This document shows, piece by piece, positions 9,246 through 16,686 of a stretch of DNA of 64,000 bases. The stretch covers positions 124,001 to 188,000 of the forward strand of contig NZ_AP026442.1 of NCBI RefSeq assembly GCF_027923705.1. Reading direction: 5' to 3'. Numbering within the stretch: the first letter of the stretch is position 1; the number at the start of each line of letters is the position of its first letter. The position numbers and the translations under genes were made by a program. Source of the DNA: Cellulomonas sp. NTE-D12 (lineage in GTDB: Bacteria > Actinomycetota > Actinomycetes > Actinomycetales > Cellulomonadaceae). A model generated the notes under the pieces. The model searched no databases. It was not told where the DNA came from and was given only the letters and a program-made list of their open reading frames with translations.

Positions 9246-10520
9246 TCAGCGGCGGCGGAGGAGCCAGATGCGGGGGTGGTGGCCCTTGGCGTAGACGCGC
9301 AGCGGGTCGCCGATCGGGGTCCACAGGTCGGCGGCGGCCGCGACGGCGCGCTGCATCACCGTCACCTCGTGGGTGAGCACCGCGAGGCGGGCACCGCGCG
9401 CGGCCACCGCGTGCGCGGCGGCGAGCAGTCCTGCGTGGACGGCGGGCGCGTCGGCATGGTTGCCGAGCAGGCCGCCCCACGGCGGGTCGGCCAGCACCAC
9501 GTCGAACCGCTCGTCGGGGAGCAGCGACCGCAGGGCGACGGGGTCGGCGGCATCGCCCCTGGTCAGACGGGCGGCGCGGCCGAGGCCAGCCGCCTGCAGG
9601 TTCTGCTGCGCCCCGGTCAGCACGTCCGCATCCAGGTCGACGCCGACCGCCGTCGCCGCCGGACCCGCCAGCAGCCGCTCGATCAGCAACGTGCCCGACC
9701 CGCACATCAGGTTGAGCACGCGGTCCTCGGCCCGGACGCCGGCCAGCCGGCTCATCGCCGCGGCGATGGTGGCGTTCGCGGCACCCGGCAGGTCCACCAC
9801 CCGCCACCGCCGGGCGGACAGCGGCCGCGGACCGATCCGCACCAGCACGTCCCAGCCCGGGTCCGCCTCGCCGTGCCGTCGGCCGCGGCGCACCTTCACC
9901 ACCAGCTCGCCGTCGTCGGGCCGGTGCTGCAGCCCGGTCGCCTGGTGCAGCAGCTCGGCCAGCCGGCCGAACACCGCCGAGTCGGCCCCGGCGGCCTCGA
10001 AGCGGAAGGACGACGAGCCCGCCACGCGCAACGACGCGTACACCGCGTCGACGATGCGGGACAGGTGGTCGCCGCTGGTCAGCGACCTGGGGCGCGGCAC
10101 GTCGAAGTGCAGGTGGATCCACGCGGCGACCGCGGTGCGCAGCTCGAGGACGTCCCGCAGGGGACCGGTGTGCTGCACGGCCAGCGCATCGTCCCGGCCG
10201 GGCACCCCCGCCGGTGGCTGCGCGACGACCAGCACCTCGGTCGCCTCCGCGGCGAGCACGTCACCGAGACCGGGCAGGAAGGTCAGCTCGAGGGCCGTGC
10301 CGCGCGGCCCGCGTGGGGACGGCGCGGAGGTGCGAGGGGTTCGAGCGCGGTCGGCCTTCCGGTCGCCTGGGTGCCTGGGCGCACGCGCACGGTCGTCACC
10401 ACGTCGCCCGCCGGGATGCTCGTCGCGACCGTGCCCGCTGGTTCGCCCGTCACGACCGCGCCCGCCGGAACGCTCGTCCCGACCGTGCCCGCCGCCGCGG
10501 CGCGCGGGTGGCTGCGCCAC
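9246..10520 (-). CDS. THUMP-type RNA methyltransferase with Arg/Gly-rich N-terminal tail
   Basis: About 424 residues from the GTG at 10520, which begins 4 bases after the TetR stop codon. After a low-complexity tail (about the first 70 residues, GRDER/GRDGR/GRDEH repeats), a THUMP-like region follows. A Rossmann methyltransferase then shows LNLMCGSGTLLIER and the catalytic loop ADPPWGG. This layout matches Trm14/RlmL-like enzymes that methylate guanine N2 in tRNA or rRNA with S-adenosylmethionine. The tail lacks any other ATG, GTG or TTG before the conserved part, so the extension appears real unless an unusual start is used. Target RNA not known. Confidence 0.78.
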   Translation of the reverse strand: MAQPPARRGGGHGRDERSGGRGRDGRTSGHGRDEHPGGRRGDDRARAPRHPGDRKADRARTPRTSAPSPRGPRGTALELTFLPGLGDVLAAEATEVLVVAQPPAGVPGRDDALAVQHTGPLRDVLELRTAVAAWIHLHFDVPRPRSLTSGDHLSRIVDAVYASLRVAGSSSFRFEAAGADSAVFGRLAELLHQATGLQHRPDDGELVVKVRRGRRHGEADPGWDVLVRIGPRPLSARRWRVVDLPGAANATIAAAMSRLAGVRAEDRVLNLMCGSGTLLIERLLAGPAATAVGVDLDADVLTGAQQNLQAAGLGRAARLTRGDAADPVALRSLLPDERFDVVLADPPWGGLLGNHADAPAVHAGLLAAAHAVAARGARLAVLTHEVTVMQRAVAAAADLWTPIGDPLRVYAKGHHPRIWLLRRR

Positions 10521-10524
10521 GCCG

Positions 10525-11127
10525 TCAGGCCGAGACGGCGTCGAGCGCGCCGACCGCCCGCAGCACGAACTGCTCGGTCTGCTGGATCGCCCGTGCCCGC
10601 GCGGCGCCCTCACCGGGCACGCCACGGCCGGACAGGCACGCGTTGACCAGGGGGACCGTCGTGGACAGGTCCTGCTCGGGGAACACCCCGGCGGCGATGC
10701 CGCGGGACAGCACGCCGCGCAGCACGCGCTCGAAGTCGGTGACGTGCTCACGCAGCCGCGCCTGGGTGGCCCGGGACAGCATCGACCGCAGCTCCGAGCC
10801 GGGCAGGTGGTGGTCGTGCTTGAGCTGCACCATCGCGCGCACGTAGCTGCGCAGCTGCTCCACGGGGTCGTCCACGTCCGCCAGCGACTCCTCGAGCGCG
10901 TCGGCGTAGGCCTCGGTCGAGTGGGCGATGTACCCGACGAGCAGCGCCTCCTTGTCGGCGAAGTGGTTGTAGACGGCCGTGCGGCCCACCCCGGCGGCGG
11001 AGGCGATGTCGGCGAGGGTGATGGTGTCGAACCCACGGTCGTTCAGCTGCTCGGCCAGGGCCGCGAACAGTCGTCGACGCGTCTCCTCGCGGTGCTCGCG
11101 GAGCGACCCGCCGATGATCTTGGGCAT
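10525..11127 (-). CDS. TetR/AcrR family transcriptional regulator
   Basis: 200 residues. The N-terminal helix-turn-helix runs TLADIASAAGVGRTAVYNHFADKEALL. The ligand-binding half contains a helix ending FERVLRGVLSRGIAAGVF. It is the first gene of a two-gene operon with the RNA methyltransferase. A dyad directly upstream (11130-11152) is a likely autoregulatory operator. The ligand is unknown. Confidence 0.88.
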   Translation of the reverse strand: MPKIIGGSLREHREETRRRLFAALAEQLNDRGFDTITLADIASAAGVGRTAVYNHFADKEALLVGYIAHSTEAYADALEESLADVDDPVEQLRSYVRAMVQLKHDHHLPGSELRSMLSRATQARLREHVTDFERVLRGVLSRGIAAGVFPEQDLSTTVPLVNACLSGRGVPGEGAARARAIQQTEQFVLRAVGALDAVSA

Positions 11128-11129
11128 GC

Positions 11130-11152
11130 TGACATCGTCGCACACGTCGTCA
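11130..11152. promoter_or_regulatory. Candidate TetR operator
   Basis: The ends TGACATCGT and ACGTCGTCA give a dyad TGACnnCGT-n5-ACGnnGTCA (7 of 9 positions symmetric per arm). It lies 2 bases before the TetR start and between divergent genes, a standard position for TetR autoregulation. Confidence 0.45.
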
Positions 11153-11256
11153 GCAAAGCCTTCCCTCAGTGCGGCGGCCGGGTGTGGCGCCGGGCACGTC
11201 TGAGGCAGACTCGAGCCGACCGCCGGGCCGTGCCGGCGCCGGAGGAGGAGGACCGC

Positions 11257-11781
11257 GTGGCCGCCGAGATCGAGCCGGACACCAAGGACTGGACCTGGGT
11301 GCTGCAGCAGCCGTGCCCCGAGTGCGGGTTCGACGCGACGACGGTGGACCCGCGCTCGATCGGCGCGACCGTCCGTGCGCTGGTGCCCCGGTGGCAGGTC
11401 GCGCTGGCCCGCGACGACGTCCGCGACCGTCCCGAGCCGGCCACGTGGTCCACCCTCGAGTACGGCGCCCACGTCCGGGACGTGTTCCGGGTGATGGACC
11501 AGCGGTTGGCGCTGATCCTCGAGCACGACGACCCGCAGTTCGCCAACTGGGACCAGGACGCCACCGCGGTGGCCGAGCGGTACGACCTGCAGGACCCGGC
11601 GCTCGTCTCGCACGAGCTCGGGGGTGCGGCCGCCGTGCTCGCCGACCGCTACGACTCCGTCCCGGACGACGCCTGGCAGCGACCGGGCCGCCGGTCCAAC
11701 GGCTCGGTGTTCACCGTCGACACGCTCGGTCGCTACATGCTGCACGACGTGCTGCACCACCTGCACGACGTGCGCGGCTGA
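11257..11781 (+). CDS. DinB superfamily protein
   Basis: 174 residues. It has the four-helix DinB-like pattern with possible metal-binding histidines in YGAHVRDVFRVM and at the end in LHDVLHHLHDV. The N-terminus has a CPECGF pair of cysteines. Many actinobacterial DinB-like proteins are thiol-dependent metalloenzymes; the reaction here is unknown. GGAGGAGG at 11241-11249 supports the GTG at 11257. It is convergent with the phosphatase gene 10 bases away. Confidence 0.85.
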   Translation: MAAEIEPDTKDWTWVLQQPCPECGFDATTVDPRSIGATVRALVPRWQVALARDDVRDRPEPATWSTLEYGAHVRDVFRVMDQRLALILEHDDPQFANWDQDATAVAERYDLQDPALVSHELGGAAAVLADRYDSVPDDAWQRPGRRSNGSVFTVDTLGRYMLHDVLHHLHDVRG

Positions 11782-11791
11782 CACCTCCGCG

Positions 11792-14005
11792 CTAGGGCGC
11801 CGCGGGGTCCGGCGGCACGTCGGGCGGCACCTCCACGGGACCGGCCTCGGGCGGCCGTGGCTCGTCCTGCGGGTGCAGCCGCACGGCCACGAGGGCGACG
11901 TCGTCCTCCCGCCGCCCGGGCAGCACGCGCTTCAGGAGCTCGTCGCACAGCTCCGCGAGCCCGAGGTCCTTCGCGGCCAGCTCGGCGAGGAGGGCTTCCA
12001 GCCGCGCCATCCCGTCGCGCACGGGCATGTCCCGCCGTTCCACCAGACCGTCGGTGTACAGCAGCAGGGTGCTGTCCCGCTCGAGCACCACCTCGGTCTC
12101 GTGCCGGGGGACGTCCGGCATGATCCCCAGCAGCGGGTCCGGCTGGCCGTCGTGCAGCGGTTCGACGGTGCCGTCGGCGTGCAGCAGCATCGGCATCGGG
12201 TGGCCGGCGTTGGACCACCGCACGCGGGTCCGGTGCTGAGCCAGGTCCTCCGGCGTCTGCTCCAGGCGCGCGACGACGGCGGTGGCGATGGACTCGGTCT
12301 GCAGCGTGCGCATCGCCTTGTCGACCGTGCTGAGCACCTCCGCCGGCGCACCACCGGTCGCCACGGCGATCCCCCGAAGGATCGAGCGGACCTGGCCCAT
12401 CTCGGCCGCCGCCAGCACGTCGTGCCCCACCACGTCGCCGATCACCAGCACCGTGGCGCCGTCGGACTGGAGGAACGCGTCGTACCAGTCGCCCCCCACC
12501 CGGGCCGCCTCAGCTGCCGGCTCGTACCGCACCTCGATCTGCAGGTGGTCCGGCGACGGCGGCTTGGTCAGCAGCGACCGCTGCAGCCCCTCGGCCAGCG
12601 TCAGCTGCTCCTTGTAGAGCCGGGCGTTGTCCAGGGCGAGGCCGGCACGGCCGGCCACGTCGGCCGCCAGCTGCAGGTCCTCGTCCGTCAAGGGCGCCCG
12701 GCCGCGGTCGTGGAACAGCGACAGCACGCCGACGGTGCGCCCGCGGCCGCGCAGCGGAAGCACCACGGCGTTGCCCGGGTCGAGGTGGCGCAGCAGCTCG
12801 CTGGCCTCACCTGGCACCAGCACCTCGAGCATCGACGCGGTGGCGTCGCCGGGGACGATCACCGTCTCGCCGGTGCGCGCCGCGCGGTTGAGGAACGACT
12901 GCGGGGTCAGCGACGCCAGCCGCTGGGTGGCGTACCGCTCCACCAGCGCCCGTCGTCCCGGGTCGTGGTGCCACGAGCCGACGTCGCGGAGCCGCGGGCC
13001 GCGGCGCGGCTCGCCCGGCTCCACCAGCGTGACCACGCTCCAGTCGGCCAGCACGGGCACCACCAGCTTGGCCAGCCGCCCGACGGCCTCCTCGGCCTGC
13101 AGCGTCTCGGACAGCTCCACCGCCACGGTCGACGCGAGCTGGGCGCGGCGGGCGGCGGCTGCCGCGAGGGCGGCGTCGCGGCGGCGGCCGGTCACGTCGA
13201 GGAAGTACACCGACAGCCCGTCGGGCGTCGGCCACGCGTGCACCTCGTACCAGGCGTCCAGCGGTGCGGGGTAGTACGCGTCGAAGTTCACCGGCTCGCC
13301 CGTGTCGACGGCCAGCCGGTAGCTCTTCTCGAACTGGGAGCCGACCGCCGCGGGGAACAGCTCCCACAGGTCCTGGCCCAGCAGCTCGTCGCGGCTGCGC
13401 TGCAGCAGGTGCTCGGCGGAGGAGTTCACGTAGGTGAACCGCCAGTGGGTGTCCACCGAGAAGAACGCCGTCGGCATCGCCTCGAGCACCCGGGCGACGC
13501 GCACCTCGTGGTCCCGCTCGGCGGTGGAGTCGAAGGCGGCGCCGAGCAGGCGGACCGCAGTCCCGTCCGGGCCGGGCAGCGCCAGGCCGCGCGCGGTGAC
13601 CCAGCGGGTGACGCCGCCGGGCCGCACCACCCGGTACTCGGCGGCGTACTCACCGGTGCTCTCGATCGCCTCCCGGATCGCCCGGTGCACCATCGGGACG
13701 TCGTCCGGGTGCACCGCGGAGTCGAAGCTCTCGATGGTGCCGCCGAAGGTCTCGCGGTCGTAGCCGAACATCTCCAGCAGCCGCTCGTCCCACGCCAGCA
13801 CGCCGGTGCGCAGGTCCCAGTCGAAGATGCCGATGCCGGCGGCGGCGATGGCCGCGCGGCCCAGGGCGCGGGCGGGATCGAGGTGGTCGACGCCGCCGTC
13901 CTGGTCCGCGCCGGCCCGCTCCATGGCGACGGCCAGCGCTTCGATCTCGATCCGGTACGGGGGCGACAGCGGGAGGTTGGGCTCGTCGTCGTCCTGCGTC
14001 GTCAT
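11792..14005 (-). CDS. PAS-PAS-GAF SpoIIE-type serine phosphatase
   Basis: 737 residues, soluble. Two PAS domains lie at about 50-165 and 170-275 (FDWDLRTGVLAWDERLLEMFG; FFSVDTHWRFTYVN) and a GAF domain at about 300-460. A PP2C/SpoIIE phosphatase at about 490-715 has metal-ligand motifs ARVGGDWYDAF, VIGDVVGHD and LLLYTDGLVERR, then REDDVALVAVR. Such proteins dephosphorylate anti-anti-sigma factors in partner-switching stress or development pathways, using the PAS/GAF parts as sensors. No partner kinase is adjacent. An RsbW-like ATPase occurs at 47.3 kb, but a link is speculative. The C-terminus is a Pro-rich tail. Confidence 0.92.
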   Translation of the reverse strand: MTTQDDDEPNLPLSPPYRIEIEALAVAMERAGADQDGGVDHLDPARALGRAAIAAAGIGIFDWDLRTGVLAWDERLLEMFGYDRETFGGTIESFDSAVHPDDVPMVHRAIREAIESTGEYAAEYRVVRPGGVTRWVTARGLALPGPDGTAVRLLGAAFDSTAERDHEVRVARVLEAMPTAFFSVDTHWRFTYVNSSAEHLLQRSRDELLGQDLWELFPAAVGSQFEKSYRLAVDTGEPVNFDAYYPAPLDAWYEVHAWPTPDGLSVYFLDVTGRRRDAALAAAAARRAQLASTVAVELSETLQAEEAVGRLAKLVVPVLADWSVVTLVEPGEPRRGPRLRDVGSWHHDPGRRALVERYATQRLASLTPQSFLNRAARTGETVIVPGDATASMLEVLVPGEASELLRHLDPGNAVVLPLRGRGRTVGVLSLFHDRGRAPLTDEDLQLAADVAGRAGLALDNARLYKEQLTLAEGLQRSLLTKPPSPDHLQIEVRYEPAAEAARVGGDWYDAFLQSDGATVLVIGDVVGHDVLAAAEMGQVRSILRGIAVATGGAPAEVLSTVDKAMRTLQTESIATAVVARLEQTPEDLAQHRTRVRWSNAGHPMPMLLHADGTVEPLHDGQPDPLLGIMPDVPRHETEVVLERDSTLLLYTDGLVERRDMPVRDGMARLEALLAELAAKDLGLAELCDELLKRVLPGRREDDVALVAVRLHPQDEPRPPEAGPVEVPPDVPPDPAAP

Positions 14006-14059
14006 CCTGCCCCCAGTGCCCTGGCGACCTGATCATCGCTCGGTGCGATCATCCCCTGC

Positions 14060-14374
14060 TCACCCCTCCGGGTCGAGGACGACCTTGATGCAGCCCTCCT
14101 CCTTGCGCTGGAACATCGCGTACGCGCCGGGAGCCTGCGCCAGCGGAAGCCGGTGGGTGCGCAGGTCGAGCACTCCCCGCGGGTCGGTCGGGTCGCTGAC
14201 CAGGGGCATCAGGTCGTCCACCCACCGGCGCACGTTGGCCTGGCCGAACCGCAGCGCCAGCTGCTTGTCGAAGATGTCCATCATCGGCATCGGGCCGACG
14301 GCCCCCGGCAGCGGGCTGGCGCCCTTCGTCTCGACGCGCACGTCCTGGCGGCCCGGCCGGGTCAGCGCGCGCAC
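14060..14374 (-). pseudogene. Alcohol dehydrogenase relic with internal deletion
   Basis: An open frame of 104 residues begins at the GTG at 14374 with RALTRPGRQDVRVET, the N-terminal signature of zinc-dependent formaldehyde/alcohol dehydrogenases. After a short junction it jumps to their C-terminus (PMMDIFDKQLALRFGQANV, then THRLPLAQAPGAYAMF and GCIKVVLDPEG). Full-length relatives have about 390 residues. About 285, including the catalytic zinc and cofactor domains, are missing while both ends stay in frame. It cannot be an active dehydrogenase. Confidence 0.85.
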
Positions 14375-14547
14375 CGCGCACCCCTGGGCGGCGTGTCGGT
14401 GAGGTGCGTTCCGCGAGGCGGCTCGGAGGTGCGGGTCGCATCCATCGGGCCACGGTGCCATCCGGGCTCGACCCTCGCATTCCGGACGTGGGTGCGGCCT
14501 CGGCGCGGGGCGTCGGCCAGCAGCAACGACCCGGGACCTCTTACCCA

Positions 14548-14576
14548 TTGACATCCATCGATACTTGGAGCAGTGT
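14548..14576 (+). promoter_or_regulatory. Promoter of the 78-residue gene
   Basis: TTGACA (14548-14553) and a weak CAGTGT (14571-14576) are spaced 17 bases in a distinctly AT-richer stretch (14540-14605). Repeated ACATC and ATCGA words in this stretch may be a repressor site. Confidence 0.45.
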
Positions 14577-14615
14577 CGCCATACATCGACAGACATCAAT
14601 GAATGGAGCCCAGAG

Positions 14616-14852
14616 ATGCACCCCGAGCTGTTCCTGCTCCTCTACCAGCAGCGCGAGCGTCAGCTCGAGCAGCTGCACGCCCGTCGTGCGGCCGCTGCCG
14701 AGCGGTTCGAGCTCACCGGCGTGACCGTCACCCCGCCCGTCCTGCGGGCGCACCGCGTCCCGGAGGCCCGGACCGGCCTGGTCGCGCGGCTGCGCACCGC
14801 CGCGTCGCCGTCGTCGGCGGCCGTCGCTCCGGCCTGCTGCCCGGCCTTCTGA
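14616..14852 (+). CDS. Small uncharacterised protein, 78 residues
   Basis: It begins MHPELFLLLYQQRERQLEQLHARR, an amphipathic, coiled-coil-like helix, and ends in an Ala/Pro-rich tail with ACC and PAF. No family recognised. A GGAG at 14605-14608 at proper distance and a recognisable promoter upstream support expression. Located between the dehydrogenase relic and the TetR-ABC operon. Confidence 0.5.
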   Translation: MHPELFLLLYQQRERQLEQLHARRAAAAERFELTGVTVTPPVLRAHRVPEARTGLVARLRTAASPSSAAVAPACCPAF

Positions 14853-14886
14853 GCCCCGGCGCACCCGGCGGCCGCGTCGGCTCGAC

Positions 14887-14943
14887 ACCAGTCGGTGAGC
14901 AGGGACCCGAGCCCCTTGCTCACCGACTGGTCGCGTGTATAGC
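14887..14943 (+). promoter_or_regulatory. Operator-promoter of the TetR-ABC operon
   Basis: A perfect 15-bp inverted repeat, ACCAGTCGGTGAGCA (14887-14901) and TGCTCACCGACTGGT (14917-14931), has its right arm overlapping a -35 TTGCTC (14916-14921). A -10 TATAGC (14938-14943) follows after 16 bases and the GTG start of the TetR gene is at 14953. Repressor bound here would block its own promoter. The repeat could also fold as a terminator for the preceding gene. Confidence 0.6.
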
Positions 14944-14952
14944 CTGCTGGTC

Positions 14953-15648
14953 GTGCGTACAGCCGAGCCGTCGGACCACCGTCCGTCGTCGGACCTCACC
15001 GCCCGCGCCCGCATCCGAGACGCGGCCATCGCGTGCTTCGCGGAGGACGGGTTCACCGCCTCCTTCCGCACCATCGCGGCCCGCGCCGACGTCTCGCCCG
15101 GCCTGATCACGCACCACTTCGCCTCCAAGGTCGCGCTGCGCGCGGAGTGCGATGCCGAGGTGCTGCGCCGCTACCAGTCGCTCAAGACGGACAGCCTCGG
15201 CGACCCGAGCGGCTTCCTCGTCGCGAACCTCTCGGAGCCCGGTCCGGCCGCCGAGCTGACGCTCTACATGCTGCGCGCCATCCACGCCGGAGGCCGTCCC
15301 GCGCAGCAGTTCCTGGAGCGGCTCGTCGACAACGCCCGCGGCGTGATGCAGGCCAGCGTCGAGGCCGGGCTGGTGCGCCCCTCGCGCGACGAGGAGGCCC
15401 GGCTGCGGCTGCTGGTCAACCAGGCGATGGGCGGACTGCTCATCCAGCTGCTGATCGCGCCCGAGGCCACCCCCGAGACCTTCGGTACGTCGGTGCTGGA
15501 GCTGCAGCGCGCGCAGATCCTGCCGCTCCTCGAGCTCTACACCGAGGGCTTCCTCGCGACGCCTCGCATGCTCGACGACTACCTCGCCTACCTCGGCGAC
15601 CCGCCCCCTGCCGAGGCAGACGCCGAGAACGACGAGCGCACCGCCTGA
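14953..15648 (+). CDS. TetR family regulator of an ABC exporter
   Basis: 231 residues. The helix-turn-helix is SFRTIAARADVSPGLITHHFASKVALR. The effector half is larger than average and ends in an acidic tail. The start GTG 14953 lies 9 bases after the -10 box, implying a leaderless transcript; a GTG at 14935 would lie inside the promoter. It is followed by the ABC ATPase and permease in the same direction and probably represses the whole unit until the exported drug is sensed. Confidence 0.85.
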   Translation: MRTAEPSDHRPSSDLTARARIRDAAIACFAEDGFTASFRTIAARADVSPGLITHHFASKVALRAECDAEVLRRYQSLKTDSLGDPSGFLVANLSEPGPAAELTLYMLRAIHAGGRPAQQFLERLVDNARGVMQASVEAGLVRPSRDEEARLRLLVNQAMGGLLIQLLIAPEATPETFGTSVLELQRAQILPLLELYTEGFLATPRMLDDYLAYLGDPPPAEADAENDERTA

Positions 15649-15735
15649 GGGCGTCGCCGCCACCGTCTCGCCGCCACGGCCCATCGGGCCGTACCGCGCT
15701 GTTCCATGCACGTTCCCCACCCACAAGGAAGTCCC

Positions 15736-16686
15736 ATGCCCACCAACCAGCCGGCCGTCCAGATCGAGGGCCTGACCAAGAGCTTCGGCAACGTCCACGC
15801 GCTGCGCGGCCTCGACCTCACCGTCCCGTCCGGCCAGGTGACCGGCTTCCTCGGGCCCAACGGCTCGGGCAAGACGACGACGATCCGCATCCTGCTCGGC
15901 CTGCTCCGCTCCGACGGCGGCCGGGCCACCGTGCTCGGCGGCGACCCGTGGGCCGACGCCGTCCGGCTGCACCGGTCCATCGCCTACGTCCCCGGCGACG
16001 TCACCCTGTGGCCCAACCTCACGGGCGGCGAGGCGATCGACATCCTCTGCCGGCTGTCCGGCCCGCTGGACCCGCGGCGCAAGCAGCAGATGCTCGACCG
16101 CTTCGAGCTGGACCCCACCAAGAAGGCCCGCACGTACTCGAAGGGCAACCGGCAGAAGGTCGCCCTGGTCGCGGCGCTGGCGTCCGACGCGGAGCTCCTC
16201 CTGCTCGACGAGCCCACCAGCGGCCTCGACCCGATCATGGAGACCGCGTTCACCGAGTCGATCACCGAGGTGAAGGCGCAGGGCCGGTCCGTGCTGCTGT
16301 CCAGCCACATCTTCGCCGAGGTGGAGAAGCTGGCGGACACCGTCACGATCATCCGCAACGGGGTCACCGTCGAGACGGGCAGCATCGCCCAGCTGCGGCA
16401 GCGGCTGCGCACGCAGGTCACTGCCGTGCTGGCCGGCGGGTCGGCGGCCCTGGCCGCGGTCGACGGGGTTCACGACCTGGTCCAGGTGGACGGGCAGACC
16501 CGGTTCACCGTGGACGAGGAGTCCCTGCCGGCCGTGCTGGCGCAGGTGGCCCGGCTGCAGCCCCGGTCGCTGGTGGCCAACCCGCCGTCGCTGGAGGAGC
16601 TGTTCCTGCGGCACTACGGCGAGGAGCTGGCGGCCGTCAACGGAGCCGACTCGAACGGTGCCGGGCGGAACGGGGCGCAGAAGTGA
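15736..16686 (+). CDS. ABC exporter ATP-binding protein
   Basis: 316 residues. Walker A is GPNGSGKTTT, the signature-region variant is YSKGNRQKVALVAAL, Walker B is LLLLDEPTSGLD and the H-loop is LLSSHIF. About 100 residues follow the ATPase core. It supplies energy to the permease that overlaps it by 4 bases. The group resembles exporters of polyketide-type antibiotics. AAGGAAG at 15725-15731 fits the ATG. Confidence 0.92.
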   Translation: MPTNQPAVQIEGLTKSFGNVHALRGLDLTVPSGQVTGFLGPNGSGKTTTIRILLGLLRSDGGRATVLGGDPWADAVRLHRSIAYVPGDVTLWPNLTGGEAIDILCRLSGPLDPRRKQQMLDRFELDPTKKARTYSKGNRQKVALVAALASDAELLLLDEPTSGLDPIMETAFTESITEVKAQGRSVLLSSHIFAEVEKLADTVTIIRNGVTVETGSIAQLRQRLRTQVTAVLAGGSAALAAVDGVHDLVQVDGQTRFTVDEESLPAVLAQVARLQPRSLVANPPSLEELFLRHYGEELAAVNGADSNGAGRNGAQK

